Origin: Salinisphaera shabanensis E1L3A
GTDB lineage: Bacteria; Pseudomonadota; Gammaproteobacteria; Nevskiales; Salinisphaeraceae
Reading direction: 5' to 3'
Assembly: GCF_000215955.2 (NCBI RefSeq)
Contig: NZ_AFNV02000010.1
Coordinates: forward strand, 1 to 64,000
Length of the DNA: 64,000 bases
A program made the position numbers and the translations under genes. Each line of letters starts with the position of its first letter. Position 1 is the first letter of the stretch. Positions 34,678-43,204 of the stretch are shown here, one piece after another. The notes under the pieces were generated by a model. The model had not been told where the DNA came from and ran no database searches. It saw nothing but the letters and a program-made list of their open reading frames with translations.

Positions 34678-36233
34678 CACGCACCTTCCTGGCCGGACTG
34701 CTCACCGGCACCTGCGTTATCGCTCTCGCCAGTCGACGCATTGGAACCACCGCCATTACCCGCCGACTGGCCGCCGCCACGTTGCGACTTGAGTTCCTCG
34801 AGCATAACCAGGCTGCGCGAGATATCCGGTGTATCCCAGTCGAGCTTGACGTTGCTCATCTGATCCAGGCGCTCACGCATGTTGGTGACGGCGGCCGCAT
34901 CGGTGTCGTAGTAATCTTCGAGCCACTGACGTGCGGTGGCCAGACTGTCGCGATAGTTCTGGGTATCGCGTTCGAGCAACGCAAGCCGCGCGCTGCGCAG
35001 TTCCAGCTGCAGATTCTGGTTGAGGAAGAACGCCTGGTCCGGCGGCAACAGCGCACGCTGCGTGCCGTCCGAACGCCGGATAGTCATCATGCCGGAGAGC
35101 GCATCGCCCACCGAGTTCTTGAAATGGTCCCAGCCCTGGCTGAACTGCGACTGGAACTCGTCGAAGCTCATGCCTGAATCCTCGTCCGAGCCTTGCGACG
35201 ACTCTTCCTGTTCGGCCTGATTGTCGTACTCGCTGGGCACACTGGAATCCAGCGGCAACTCGGGCACTTGTTCGATCAAGGCCGCCAGTTGCAGGGAAAG
35301 CCCTTCGATATCCGGCGAAGGCAGCGCCTGGAGCGCGGCCACTTCGTTGGCGATCTCGCCGCGAATATCGAAAAGACGCGGATCGTTCTTGCGCGCAATC
35401 GCGTCGCTGGCCATCTCGAGCGCACGTGTGGCGCTCTGCGGGTCGTCGTAGAGCTGCAGGCGCTGGTTGGCCGCGCGCAGTAGCGACTCGATCTGATCGA
35501 GCTGTAGTCGGTTGGCGCCGTCGTTGCGCGCATCCGAGAGTTCGGCGAGCTGTGTCTGGGTCGATTCCAGCGATTGCTGCAGTTGCGACACCGTTTGCCC
35601 ACGGCTGTCGACGCGCGTGCTCAGATCACCGATATCCGAGTCGAGCGACTGTAGCCGCGAATCGAAACGCGACAGGCGCGGCATGACAATGTCCTGCACG
35701 CTCGATTGCACGCTCTTTTCGACCGTATCCAGCCGCGAATCGGCCGAGGCCAGCCGTTGTTCACCGCGATAGAGCAGCCACCCGGAAATCGCCAACGCAA
35801 TGACGGCAATCACGACCGCCACGATGGCGATAATCGGCGGATTGCTGCCACCACTGCTTCGATGGGCCGTAGCGCCCGGCCGATTCGGTGTACCTGTACC
35901 ACCTGCCGCCGAAGCGCCGCTGGCACGATTCGACGTACCGCTGGTCGCAGCCGAAGACGAACCGCTCGTCGGCTTCGGCTTGGCCGTGTTCGACGCGGCG
36001 CTCGAGGCAGAGCCCGACTTCGCCGCGCTCGATTTGTCCGCGCCGGCCGCTTTTGCACCCGCTGTGGCGCTCTTCGTGCCGGCTTGGGCTGCGGTCGACT
36101 TGTCGGCCTGTTTGTTACCGGACGATTTCGGCGCGCCCTTCGTGGCACTGGCCGATTTCGAGGCGCTGGCCGCGCTCTTGTCCTGGTCAGTGCCCTTGTT
36201 CGAAGGGGCGTCGTTACGCTTTTCTTCACTCAT
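34677..36233 (-). CDS. hemX: HemX membrane protein
   Basis: 518 residues from the ATG at 36233. The first 150 residues are an Ala/Ser/Lys/Gly-rich, low-complexity cytosolic tail, then one transmembrane helix (PPIIAIVAVVIAVIALAISG), then a coiled coil (about 175-250) and the HemX domain with RRSDGTQRALLPPDQAFFLNQNL. It is often annotated as uroporphyrinogen-III C-methyltransferase, but no methyltransferase motif is visible; a scaffold role for heme enzymes is more likely. It follows hemD after 46 bases. Confidence 0.88.
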   Translation of the reverse strand: MSEEKRNDAPSNKGTDQDKSAASASKSASATKGAPKSSGNKQADKSTAAQAGTKSATAGAKAAGADKSSAAKSGSASSAASNTAKPKPTSGSSSAATSGTSNRASGASAAGGTGTPNRPGATAHRSSGGSNPPIIAIVAVVIAVIALAISGWLLYRGEQRLASADSRLDTVEKSVQSSVQDIVMPRLSRFDSRLQSLDSDIGDLSTRVDSRGQTVSQLQQSLESTQTQLAELSDARNDGANRLQLDQIESLLRAANQRLQLYDDPQSATRALEMASDAIARKNDPRLFDIRGEIANEVAALQALPSPDIEGLSLQLAALIEQVPELPLDSSVPSEYDNQAEQEESSQGSDEDSGMSFDEFQSQFSQGWDHFKNSVGDALSGMMTIRRSDGTQRALLPPDQAFFLNQNLQLELRSARLALLERDTQNYRDSLATARQWLEDYYDTDAAAVTNMRERLDQMSNVKLDWDTPDISRSLVMLEELKSQRGGGQSAGNGGGSNASTGESDNAGAGEQSGQEGA

Positions 36234-36279
36234 GTGGTGGCGGATTCCCCCGGTAGCCGATAGCCCGTAGCGATGGTTG

Positions 36280-37062
36280 CTATTGTCGGTCGCCCGTCGA
36301 CAGCCGCGCAAGCGCGGCCACGATGGCCTCGCCGTTGATGCGTTCCACGATCAGCGGCGCGTGTTGCCAGTTCAGGCGTTGATCGACCTGTTTTACCACA
36401 CGCGTGCTTGGCGCCACCAACCGACAGCGTTCGAGACAGCTGCGCAGAGCTGAATTTTCCGGGCCGCTGACGAGGTCTGCCAGGTGCGCCAGCGCCTCGC
36501 CGCTGGTCACGATCGCCGTATCTGCCCGCGTAAAGATATCGTGCAGCCGAGCCGGGGACGGTGTCAGCCAGCGACGTCGATAAAGCGCGATCTTCTCCAC
36601 CCGTGCGCCGCGCGCGGTGAGTGTTTCCACCAGCACGTTGCGCCCGCCCTCGCCGGACAGGATCGAAATATCCAGCCCGTCGACGTGCATGAGCGAATCC
36701 ATGCTCAACAATGCTTCGCTCGTGAACGCGCCCTCGGGGCGTTCGACCGCGCGCCCTGCCGCTGTCTCGAGTGCCTGTGCGCTTGCGCTGCCCACACCAT
36801 AGAGGCGCCCGGTCGGCGCGAAATCCGGCCTCAACCGCCAGGCGGCATCGATGGCATTGGTACTCGTGGCGATCACACAATCGGCGCTGACGGCGCGTGC
36901 CAGCGCCTGATGCGCGGCGGCGCGGTCAGGCGTGGGCTCGATCGCCATCAGCGGCTCGACGATAACCGTCGCCCCCGCCTGGGTAAGAAGCTCGGCCCAC
37001 GCTGCGCTTTGATGCGCAGCGCGCATGAGCCATACGGTCTGGCCGGCCAGCGGCAGTTTCAT
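36280..37062 (-). CDS. hemD: Uroporphyrinogen-III synthase
   Basis: 260 residues, two-lobed HemD fold. It closes and inverts ring D of hydroxymethylbilane to give uroporphyrinogen III. The sequence is poorly conserved across the family, but TSTNAIDAAW, YGVGSASAQAL, ILSGEGGRNVLVETL, YRRRW and IVTSGEAL appear in the expected order. The ATG overlaps the hemC stop (TGATG), confirming the operon. Confidence 0.93.
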   Translation of the reverse strand: MKLPLAGQTVWLMRAAHQSAAWAELLTQAGATVIVEPLMAIEPTPDRAAAHQALARAVSADCVIATSTNAIDAAWRLRPDFAPTGRLYGVGSASAQALETAAGRAVERPEGAFTSEALLSMDSLMHVDGLDISILSGEGGRNVLVETLTARGARVEKIALYRRRWLTPSPARLHDIFTRADTAIVTSGEALAHLADLVSGPENSALRSCLERCRLVAPSTRVVKQVDQRLNWQHAPLIVERINGEAIVAALARLSTGDRQ

Positions 37063-37982
37063 CAGCCCAGATCGGCCAGAATTTTGTCGGCCCCGGCTGC
37101 CAGCAAACGATCAGCCAGCCGATGTCCAAGCTCGGCGGCCTCGCCGGTCGGCCCGCTGATTTCGTCGCGCACCATCACGCTGCCGTCGGGCTTGCCGACG
37201 CAGGCGCGCAAGCGCAGCGTCTGGCCGTCGTGTACGGCGTGTGCCGCGATCGGCAGATGACAGCTGCCTTCCAGACGCGCATTGACCGCGCGTTCGGCAT
37301 CGATACGGATGTGGGTGTATTCGTCGTCGAGGGCTGCGATGTGGGCCGCCGTTTCGTCGTCATCGGCACGGATTTCGATACCCAGCACGCCTTGTCCGAT
37401 TGCGGGCAGGCTTTGCTCGATCGTGAGTTCGCTGGCGATACGCGAGGCCAGCTCCAGCCTTTCGAGCCCCGCGCAGGCCAGCACGATGGCATCGAAATCA
37501 CCGCGATCGAGCTTGGCCAACCGTGTTTGCACGTTGCCGCGCAGGCTGAGAATCTCCAGATCCGGACGCAGATGCTTGATCATCGCCGCACGGCGCAGGC
37601 TCGAGGTACCCACGCGTGCGCCGTCGGGCAACGATTCCAGCGTGTCGTAGTGGTTGGATACGAACGCATCCAGCGGGCTGCCGGGGGCGAGCACGGTGGG
37701 CAGCGCAAAGCCGGGCGGCAGTTCCGCCGGAACATCCTTCATTGAATGCACGGCCATGTCGGCTTCGCCAGCCGCGATGGCGGCTTCAAGCTCTTTGAGA
37801 AAAAGCCCCTTGCCGCCGATTTCGGCCAGTGGACGATCGAGCACGCGATCGCCTTCGGTGCGAATAGGTAACAGCACCACATCGATTTCGGGCAACGCCG
37901 TCTGCAGGCGCACCTGTACGTGCTCGGCCTGCCACATTGCGAGCTGGGACTGGCGAGTGGCGATACGCAGGGTCTTGGACAT
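37062..37982 (-). CDS. hemC: Hydroxymethylbilane synthase (porphobilinogen deaminase)
   Basis: 306 residues from MSKTLRIATRQSQLAMWQ; the open frame is much longer upstream but this is the conserved start. It polymerises four porphobilinogens on a dipyrromethane cofactor held by the Cys in LEGSCHLPIAAHA, which is present. Other family segments are RTEGDR, GKGLFLKELE, VHSMKDVPAELPPGF, GTSSLRR and GQGVLGIEIR. It lies 65 bases downstream of algR. Confidence 0.95.
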   Translation of the reverse strand: MSKTLRIATRQSQLAMWQAEHVQVRLQTALPEIDVVLLPIRTEGDRVLDRPLAEIGGKGLFLKELEAAIAAGEADMAVHSMKDVPAELPPGFALPTVLAPGSPLDAFVSNHYDTLESLPDGARVGTSSLRRAAMIKHLRPDLEILSLRGNVQTRLAKLDRGDFDAIVLACAGLERLELASRIASELTIEQSLPAIGQGVLGIEIRADDDETAAHIAALDDEYTHIRIDAERAVNARLEGSCHLPIAAHAVHDGQTLRLRACVGKPDGSVMVRDEISGPTGEAAELGHRLADRLLAAGADKILADLG

Positions 37983-38047
37983 GAACGAAAGCCTTGTTGA
38001 AGACGGCGTAGCACGCCGCCGTGAAAAATCGATAAGGGACGCGGATT

Positions 38048-38776
38048 CTACTGCTCGATCAGCGCGCGCACTTCGGCAAGCCGACGTCGGCTGACCGGCA
38101 CCGGCTCGCTGACGTGACGCAGGGTAAGCGCTGCGCCCTCCGCGCTGTCCAGGCGCAAACCGGTGATGTGGCGTTTGGCCACCAACGCCTTGCGGTGAAC
38201 GCGCATGAACGCATCGCCCAGCGACTCTTCGAGCGCGAGCAGCGACTGCTCGATGAGGAGCTCGCCGTGCATATGATAGACGGTGGTGTATTTCTGGTCG
38301 GCCCAGAAATACAGGATATCGCTCGCGGCCACGCGCTCGATACCGTCGCGGGTACGCGCGCTGATATAGGCCGGGCCGTTGCCGGTGACCACGCCACCTA
38401 GTGCAGATACCTGTGCACGGCTGGGCTGGCGTGCCCGCGATAGAGCAGCCGCCAGGTCGTCCCGGCGTACCGGTTTGAGTAGATAGCCGGCCGCATGGTT
38501 GTTGTGCGCCGACAGCGCGTGTTCGCTGTGCGCGGTTACGAAGATCACGGCCGGCGGCACATCGGCACACGCAAGCTGGCGTGCGACCTGCAGCCCGTCC
38601 ATTCCCGGCATATGCACGTCGAGCAGTACGGTATCGGCACTGGTGTCGTTGACACAGTCCAACGCGCTCGCCCCGTCACCGGCCTCGCCAACGACATCAC
38701 AGCCTGGAAAGGCTTCGATCATCCGGCGCAAGCGCTCACGGGCCAGCGGCTCGTCGTCGACGATCACGATTCGCAT
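38048..38776 (-). CDS. algR: LytTR-family response regulator (AlgR-like)
   Basis: 242 residues: receiver domain (DDEPLARERLRR, phospho-Asp in VLLDVHMPGMDG, Lys in LLKPVRRDDL), then a LytTR DNA-binding domain (ILYFWADQKYTTVYH, FMRVHRKALVAKRHITGL). Its position between an AlgZ-type kinase and hemC matches Pseudomonas algR, which controls alginate and surface traits there. The targets in this organism are unknown. Confidence 0.9.
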   Translation of the reverse strand: MRIVIVDDEPLARERLRRMIEAFPGCDVVGEAGDGASALDCVNDTSADTVLLDVHMPGMDGLQVARQLACADVPPAVIFVTAHSEHALSAHNNHAAGYLLKPVRRDDLAAALSRARQPSRAQVSALGGVVTGNGPAYISARTRDGIERVAASDILYFWADQKYTTVYHMHGELLIEQSLLALEESLGDAFMRVHRKALVAKRHITGLRLDSAEGAALTLRHVSEPVPVSRRRLAEVRALIEQ

Positions 38777-38786
38777 CTCGGTCCTG

Positions 38787-39851
38787 TCATCGCTGTTTGC
38801 TTGAGTCCTTGGGTTCAGCGATCTGCGGCACGATCATGGCGACCGTAAAGCGATCGGCCTGTTCGTCTACCCGCAGTACCGCTGCATCACCGTAGCGCAA
38901 CGCCAGCCGATTGCGAATATTGGCCAGCGCCTGGCGGTTACCCGGAACGGCCGCGGCATCGCCTGCCAGCGGGTTCGATACCTCCAACACCAGCGCGTTG
39001 CCACGTCGATTGGCGGTGATCGCGACGGTGCCGCCCTGGGGCAGACGCGCGACGCCGTGGCCAATGGCATTTTCCACCAGCGGCTGCAACGACAACGCCG
39101 GCAACCGACAACGCCGCGCTGTATTCGAGATATCGATATCCAGGCACAGCCGCTCACCCAGGCGCAAAGACTCGATACCGACATAGGCATCGACCAGCGT
39201 CATTTCCTCGGCCAGTGTTACATCTGCGGGCCCCTGCTCCGATAGACGTGCGCGCAGCAACAACGCCAGGTCTTCGAGTGCCGTTTCGGCATCGGCCGGG
39301 CGCACCGCGATCAGCGCGGCCACACTGTTGAGACTGTTGAACAGGAAATGCGGCTCGATACGGGCCTGCAACGCTTCGAGCTTTGCACGCATCTCGGCCT
39401 GGGCATGATTCTGCCACGCCGAGCGCAGCCAAAAATAGCGCAGCGCCAGTGCCGCAACCACGGCACAGATCCCCACGCTGCGTGCCAGAAAACCGTCGTG
39501 TGACGCGTCTTCAAGAAGCAGCGCGAACCCCGAATAACGTCCGGCGACGTATGTGATCTCGGTAATCGATAGGGTGACCAGCAACAGCACCAAATAGGCG
39601 AGCAACGCCATTCCCCGCGCCGACAGCGGGCTCGCATAGCGTTTGATCAGACAAAGTGCAGCGGCACTGCACACGCCGATCCACTGCAGATAGATCGAGA
39701 GCAACAGAAAACGAAGCGGCAGTTCATCGGTCAGCGAACCGCCCAGCGCAAGCACGATGGCGACGGCTTCACACACCACCAGAACACGCAGTACCCGAGC
39801 GCCGGTACAGAAATCGGGCAGAAATTCGATCGGTTCGCGCGCGCTCTGCAT
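38787..39851 (-). CDS. algZ: LytS/AlgZ-type sensor histidine kinase
   Basis: 354 residues: five to six N-terminal transmembrane helices (to about residue 165), then the His_kinase domain with EPHFLFNSLNSVAALI (phosphoacceptor His), and an ATPase domain (LVENAIGHGVARLPQGG). This is the AlgZ/FimS design without a recognisable G1/G2 box set. It is operonic with algR (10-base gap) and divergent from argH, as in pseudomonads. Confidence 0.88.
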   Translation of the reverse strand: MQSAREPIEFLPDFCTGARVLRVLVVCEAVAIVLALGGSLTDELPLRFLLLSIYLQWIGVCSAAALCLIKRYASPLSARGMALLAYLVLLLVTLSITEITYVAGRYSGFALLLEDASHDGFLARSVGICAVVAALALRYFWLRSAWQNHAQAEMRAKLEALQARIEPHFLFNSLNSVAALIAVRPADAETALEDLALLLRARLSEQGPADVTLAEEMTLVDAYVGIESLRLGERLCLDIDISNTARRCRLPALSLQPLVENAIGHGVARLPQGGTVAITANRRGNALVLEVSNPLAGDAAAVPGNRQALANIRNRLALRYGDAAVLRVDEQADRFTVAMIVPQIAEPKDSSKQR

Positions 39852-40175
39852 CGGGAAAGCTCTTGTTGAATCCTCGCGGGCCGCCTATAGCGCTGTAGCG
39901 GCGTATATAGAAAGCGAATCAAACCCCGTCTTGCCCAGGCCGCTCAATCGGGCCGAAATATGCCTCGCCGCGCTCGCCCATCGCTGGGCACGCACCGTAA
40001 GAGCGGTGCGCAGCGGCTACGGTACAACAAGCCCGTGGAAAACATGCACGCCGGCGCCGCCCCGCTTGAAGCACACGCACTTGGCGTCTAGAGCCTTTGT
40101 ACGGCGTTGCTATACTCGCGCGCCGGAAAGCGGCGTTCGGCGTCGCGACAATCGATGCAGCAACGAGCGATCACC
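39852..40175. other. algZ-argH divergent intergenic region
   Basis: 324 bases that should carry promoters for both directions. A TATACT at 40111-40116 is a possible -10 for argH, but I see no matching -35. There is no gene, and no hairpin or repeat that stands out. Confidence 0.4.
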
Positions 40176-41576
40176 ATGACGAACACCACGAACGATCACG
40201 CCGGCCACCAGACCTGGGGCGGACGGTTTTCGGAAAGCCCGGACGCCCGCGTCGCGGCGTTTACCGAATCCGTATCTTTCGATGCGCGTCTGGCCGCCCA
40301 CGACATCCGCGGCTCGATCGCCCATGCGCGCATGCTGTCGAATGTCGGCGTGCTGACCGACGACGAGTTTACCCAGATCGAAGCCGGGCTGAACGCCATC
40401 GGCGCACGTATCGCCGCGGGCGATTTCAGCTGGGATCCCGCGCTCGAAGATGTGCACATGAATATCGAAGCGCGCCTGACCGACGATATCGGCGCGCTCG
40501 GTAAGAAGCTGCATACGGGCCGCAGCCGCAACGATCAGATCGCAACCGATATCCGCCTGTGGCTGCGCGATGCCATCGACGCACTGATCACCGAGCTCGA
40601 ACGCTTGCGTACGGCGCTCATCGGCGTCGCCGAGCGCGAGGCCGACACGATCATGCCCGGTTTCACGCACATGCAGGTTGCCCAGCCGGTGACCTTCGGC
40701 CACCACATGCTCGCCTGGGAAGCCATGCTCGCGCGCGATACCGAACGCCTGCGCGATATCCGCAAGCGTGTGAACCGTCTGCCGCTGGGCGCGGCGGCAC
40801 TCGCGGGCACCACCTTTCCAATCGACCGTGAAATGGTCGCCGACGAACTGGGCTTCGACAGCGTGATCGACAACTCGCTCGATGCGGTATCCGATCGCGA
40901 CTTCGCGATCGAGTTCGTGTCGGCCGCATCGCTTGTGATGACGCATCTATCGCGCCATTCCGAAGAGCTGATTCTGTGGATGAGCCCCGCGTTCGGTTTC
41001 ATTGACCTGCCGGATCGCTACTGCACCGGCAGCTCGATCATGCCGCAGAAGAAAAACCCGGATGTGGCCGAACTGGTACGCGGCAAGACCGCACGCGTGA
41101 ACGGTCATCTGGTGAGCCTGATCACGCTGATGAAAGGTCAGCCGCTGGCCTACAACCGCGACAATCAGGAAGACAAGGAGCCGATCTTCGACGTCGTCGA
41201 CACGGTCACGAACAGCGTGGCTCTGTATGCTGACATGATGCCGCACGTAACCGTGCATGCCGATGTTTGCCGCGAGGCAGCACGCCAGGGCTTTTCGACC
41301 GCAACCGATCTGGCCGACTATCTCGTACGTCAGGGTGTAGCGTTTCGCGATGCACACGAAATCGTCGGCAAAAGCGTTCAGCATGCGATTGGCGCAGGCT
41401 GCGATCTGGCGGATCTCGACCTGGCCACGCTGCGCGGCTTTTCCGAGGCAATCGGCGAAGACGTCTACGAAGTACTGACGCTGGAAGGCTCGGTCGCCGC
41501 ACGCAACCATATCGGCGGCACCGCGCCGGCCCAGGTACGCGCCGCGGCGGCGCGGGCACGCGCCGCGCTGGCGTAG
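40176..41576 (+). CDS. argH: Argininosuccinate lyase
   Basis: 466 residues from MTNTTND; the frame opens 23 codons earlier but the extension lacks conservation. It cleaves argininosuccinate to arginine and fumarate. The superfamily signature [12 protein letters not shown], including the mobile catalytic serine loop, is intact. The N-terminal [21 protein letters not shown] and [16 protein letters not shown] segments are also present. It supplies arginine, which the nearby speA can consume. Confidence 0.97.
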   Translation: MTNTTNDHAGHQTWGGRFSESPDARVAAFTESVSFDARLAAHDIRGSIAHARMLSNVGVLTDDEFTQIEAGLNAIGARIAAGDFSWDPALEDVHMNIEARLTDDIGALGKKLHTGRSRNDQIATDIRLWLRDAIDALITELERLRTALIGVAEREADTIMPGFTHMQVAQPVTFGHHMLAWEAMLARDTERLRDIRKRVNRLPLGAAALAGTTFPIDREMVADELGFDSVIDNSLDAVSDRDFAIEFVSAASLVMTHLSRHSEELILWMSPAFGFIDLPDRYCTGSSIMPQKKNPDVAELVRGKTARVNGHLVSLITLMKGQPLAYNRDNQEDKEPIFDVVDTVTNSVALYADMMPHVTVHADVCREAARQGFSTATDLADYLVRQGVAFRDAHEIVGKSVQHAIGAGCDLADLDLATLRGFSEAIGEDVYEVLTLEGSVAARNHIGGTAPAQVRAAAARARAALA

Positions 41577-41664
41577 ATGAAGGACCTGGCAAACCGCTAC
41601 GGCATGGAACCGGTCGCGGCAGTCACGGTCTGATCTTTATAGAAATATATACAACAGGATAGTC

Positions 41665-42180
41665 ATGTCACGTCGTCTTTATTTCCTGCTCCCCGATATC
41701 GGTACGGCACACCGGGTCGTCGACCAACTCAAACAGAACGATGTGTCCGAAGACGATATGTCCGTGGTGGCACGCGATAGCGTGCAGACGAGCGATCTGC
41801 CGCAGGCCGATGTGTCGGAAACGTCGGATCTGGTCGGTTCGGCCGAACGCGGTGCCGCGGCGGGCGGCGTGACCGGCGTGGTAGCCGGTCTTGCGGCTAT
41901 GGCCTTTCCGCCGGCCGGGCTGGCCATTGGTGGCGGTCTGGTCGCGGCGACCGGTCTGGTCGGTGCAGGCTTTGGCGCCTGGGCGTCGAGCATGATCGGG
42001 ATTCGCCACGACAACTCGCAGATCGAGACCTACGAGAAGGCGCTAGAAAACGGCCAGGTACTGGTGATGGTCGATGTGGCCTCCGAGCGGGTCGACGAGA
42101 TCGAGCGCGTCATCCAAGACGCCGCGCCGGGCACGAAAGTCGAAGGCACCGATGCGCACAAATCGGACGCCGACACCTAG
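41665..42180 (+). CDS. Glycine-zipper stress-type protein (DUF1269/GSP17M-like)
   Basis: 171 residues. The N-terminal ferredoxin-like start (YFLLPDIGTAHRVVDQLKQ) resembles general stress protein 17M/DUF1269 proteins. The middle (about 62-115) is a Gly/Ala-rich hydrophobic hairpin, AAAGGVTGVVAGLAAM.., typical of glycine-zipper membrane insertion. The tail is acidic. Probably a stress or envelope protein; function not established. The ribosome-binding site AGGATAG precedes the ATG. Confidence 0.75.
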   Translation: MSRRLYFLLPDIGTAHRVVDQLKQNDVSEDDMSVVARDSVQTSDLPQADVSETSDLVGSAERGAAAGGVTGVVAGLAAMAFPPAGLAIGGGLVAATGLVGAGFGAWASSMIGIRHDNSQIETYEKALENGQVLVMVDVASERVDEIERVIQDAAPGTKVEGTDAHKSDADT

Positions 42181-42219
42181 CGCGAGACGCTCGGCGTTGC
42201 CTCGTGGCGCTGAATAGAT

Positions 42220-42245
42220 AAGGCCGGCAGAACGCCGGCCTTTTT
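42220..42245. terminator. Convergent-gene terminator
   Basis: Stem GGCCGGC / GCCGGCC with a 5-base loop, then T5. It lies between two genes that converge, so it serves mainly the plus-strand gene. Confidence 0.82.
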
Positions 42246-42266
42246 CGTGCGCGCTGCGTCGAAGCG

Positions 42267-43133
42267 TTAGCGGTCGAACAAATCGCGGCGCGCGCGATAG
42301 AGCGCGGAAATATCTTCCTCGCCGTAGCCCTGCTCCATGAGCTTTTCGTACTCGGCCCGGGTCTGGGCCGACAACGGCAACTCACCGCCATTGAGCTCGG
42401 CCATATGCAGACAGATGCCGAGGTCTTTGTGGTGGTGCTTCATCTTGAAGCCCGGGTCGAAGATGTCCTTGACCATCGTCTTGCCCCGATGATTGACGAA
42501 CCAGTTGCCCGCCGCACCGGAGCCAACCACGTCGACCACCTTGTCGAGCGGCAGATCGAGCGCCGCCGCAAAGCGCATGCCTTCGCATACGGCCTGATTG
42601 ATGCCCGCACACAGAATCTGGTTGACCGCCTTGGTCGCCTGCCCGGTACCGACCTCGCCCATATGCGTGATGCTCTTGCCCATGGCTTCGAGCACCGGCA
42701 TGGCACGTTCGAATACGGCATCGTCGCCACCCGCCATGATGGAAAGCGTACCGTTCTTGGCGCCTTCGGTACCGCCTGAGACTGGCGCATCCACAAACCC
42801 GGCGCCCTGTTCCGCGACGCGCCTGGCGGCTTCGCGGGCGGTATCGCTGGCAATGGTCGAACAATCGATGACGATATGCTCATCGGTGAGGCCGGGGGCC
42901 AGCGCATCCACCATCGCCAGCACGTCGTCGTCGGCGCTGACACAAATGACGATCGCCTGCGCTTCGGCCGCTGTTTCGCCTGGTGTGCTCACGGCTTTCA
43001 CGCCGTATTCCTTGGCAAAGGCGTCGGCTTTTTCGGTGGTGCGGTTGTAAACCGCGTTGAGCAGGCCTGCGGCCTGGAGGTTGGCCGCCATGCTGTAGCC
43101 CATGCCGCCAAGACCGATGAATGCAGTTTTCAT
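42267..43133 (-). CDS. 3-Hydroxyisobutyrate dehydrogenase-family oxidoreductase
   Basis: 288 residues. Rossmann start MKTAFIGLGGMGYSMAANL, substrate motif DAPVSGGTEGA, catalytic Lys in QATKAVNQ, and C-terminal KHHHKDLG segment. The family reduces or oxidises small beta-hydroxyacids (3-hydroxyisobutyrate, tartronate semialdehyde). The VSADDDV and GGTEGAK choices do not settle the substrate. I chose the ATG at 43133; the frame extends upstream across the divergent AsmA-like gene start and is not used. Confidence 0.9.
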   Translation of the reverse strand: MKTAFIGLGGMGYSMAANLQAAGLLNAVYNRTTEKADAFAKEYGVKAVSTPGETAAEAQAIVICVSADDDVLAMVDALAPGLTDEHIVIDCSTIASDTAREAARRVAEQGAGFVDAPVSGGTEGAKNGTLSIMAGGDDAVFERAMPVLEAMGKSITHMGEVGTGQATKAVNQILCAGINQAVCEGMRFAAALDLPLDKVVDVVGSGAAGNWFVNHRGKTMVKDIFDPGFKMKHHHKDLGICLHMAELNGGELPLSAQTRAEYEKLMEQGYGEEDISALYRARRDLFDR

Positions 43134-43204
43134 ATCGAACGTGTGTCGGGAAACGAACTGCCGATGATAAGGTTTGAGTTCCGGGTGGCAAATGTTGTAA
43201 CAAA

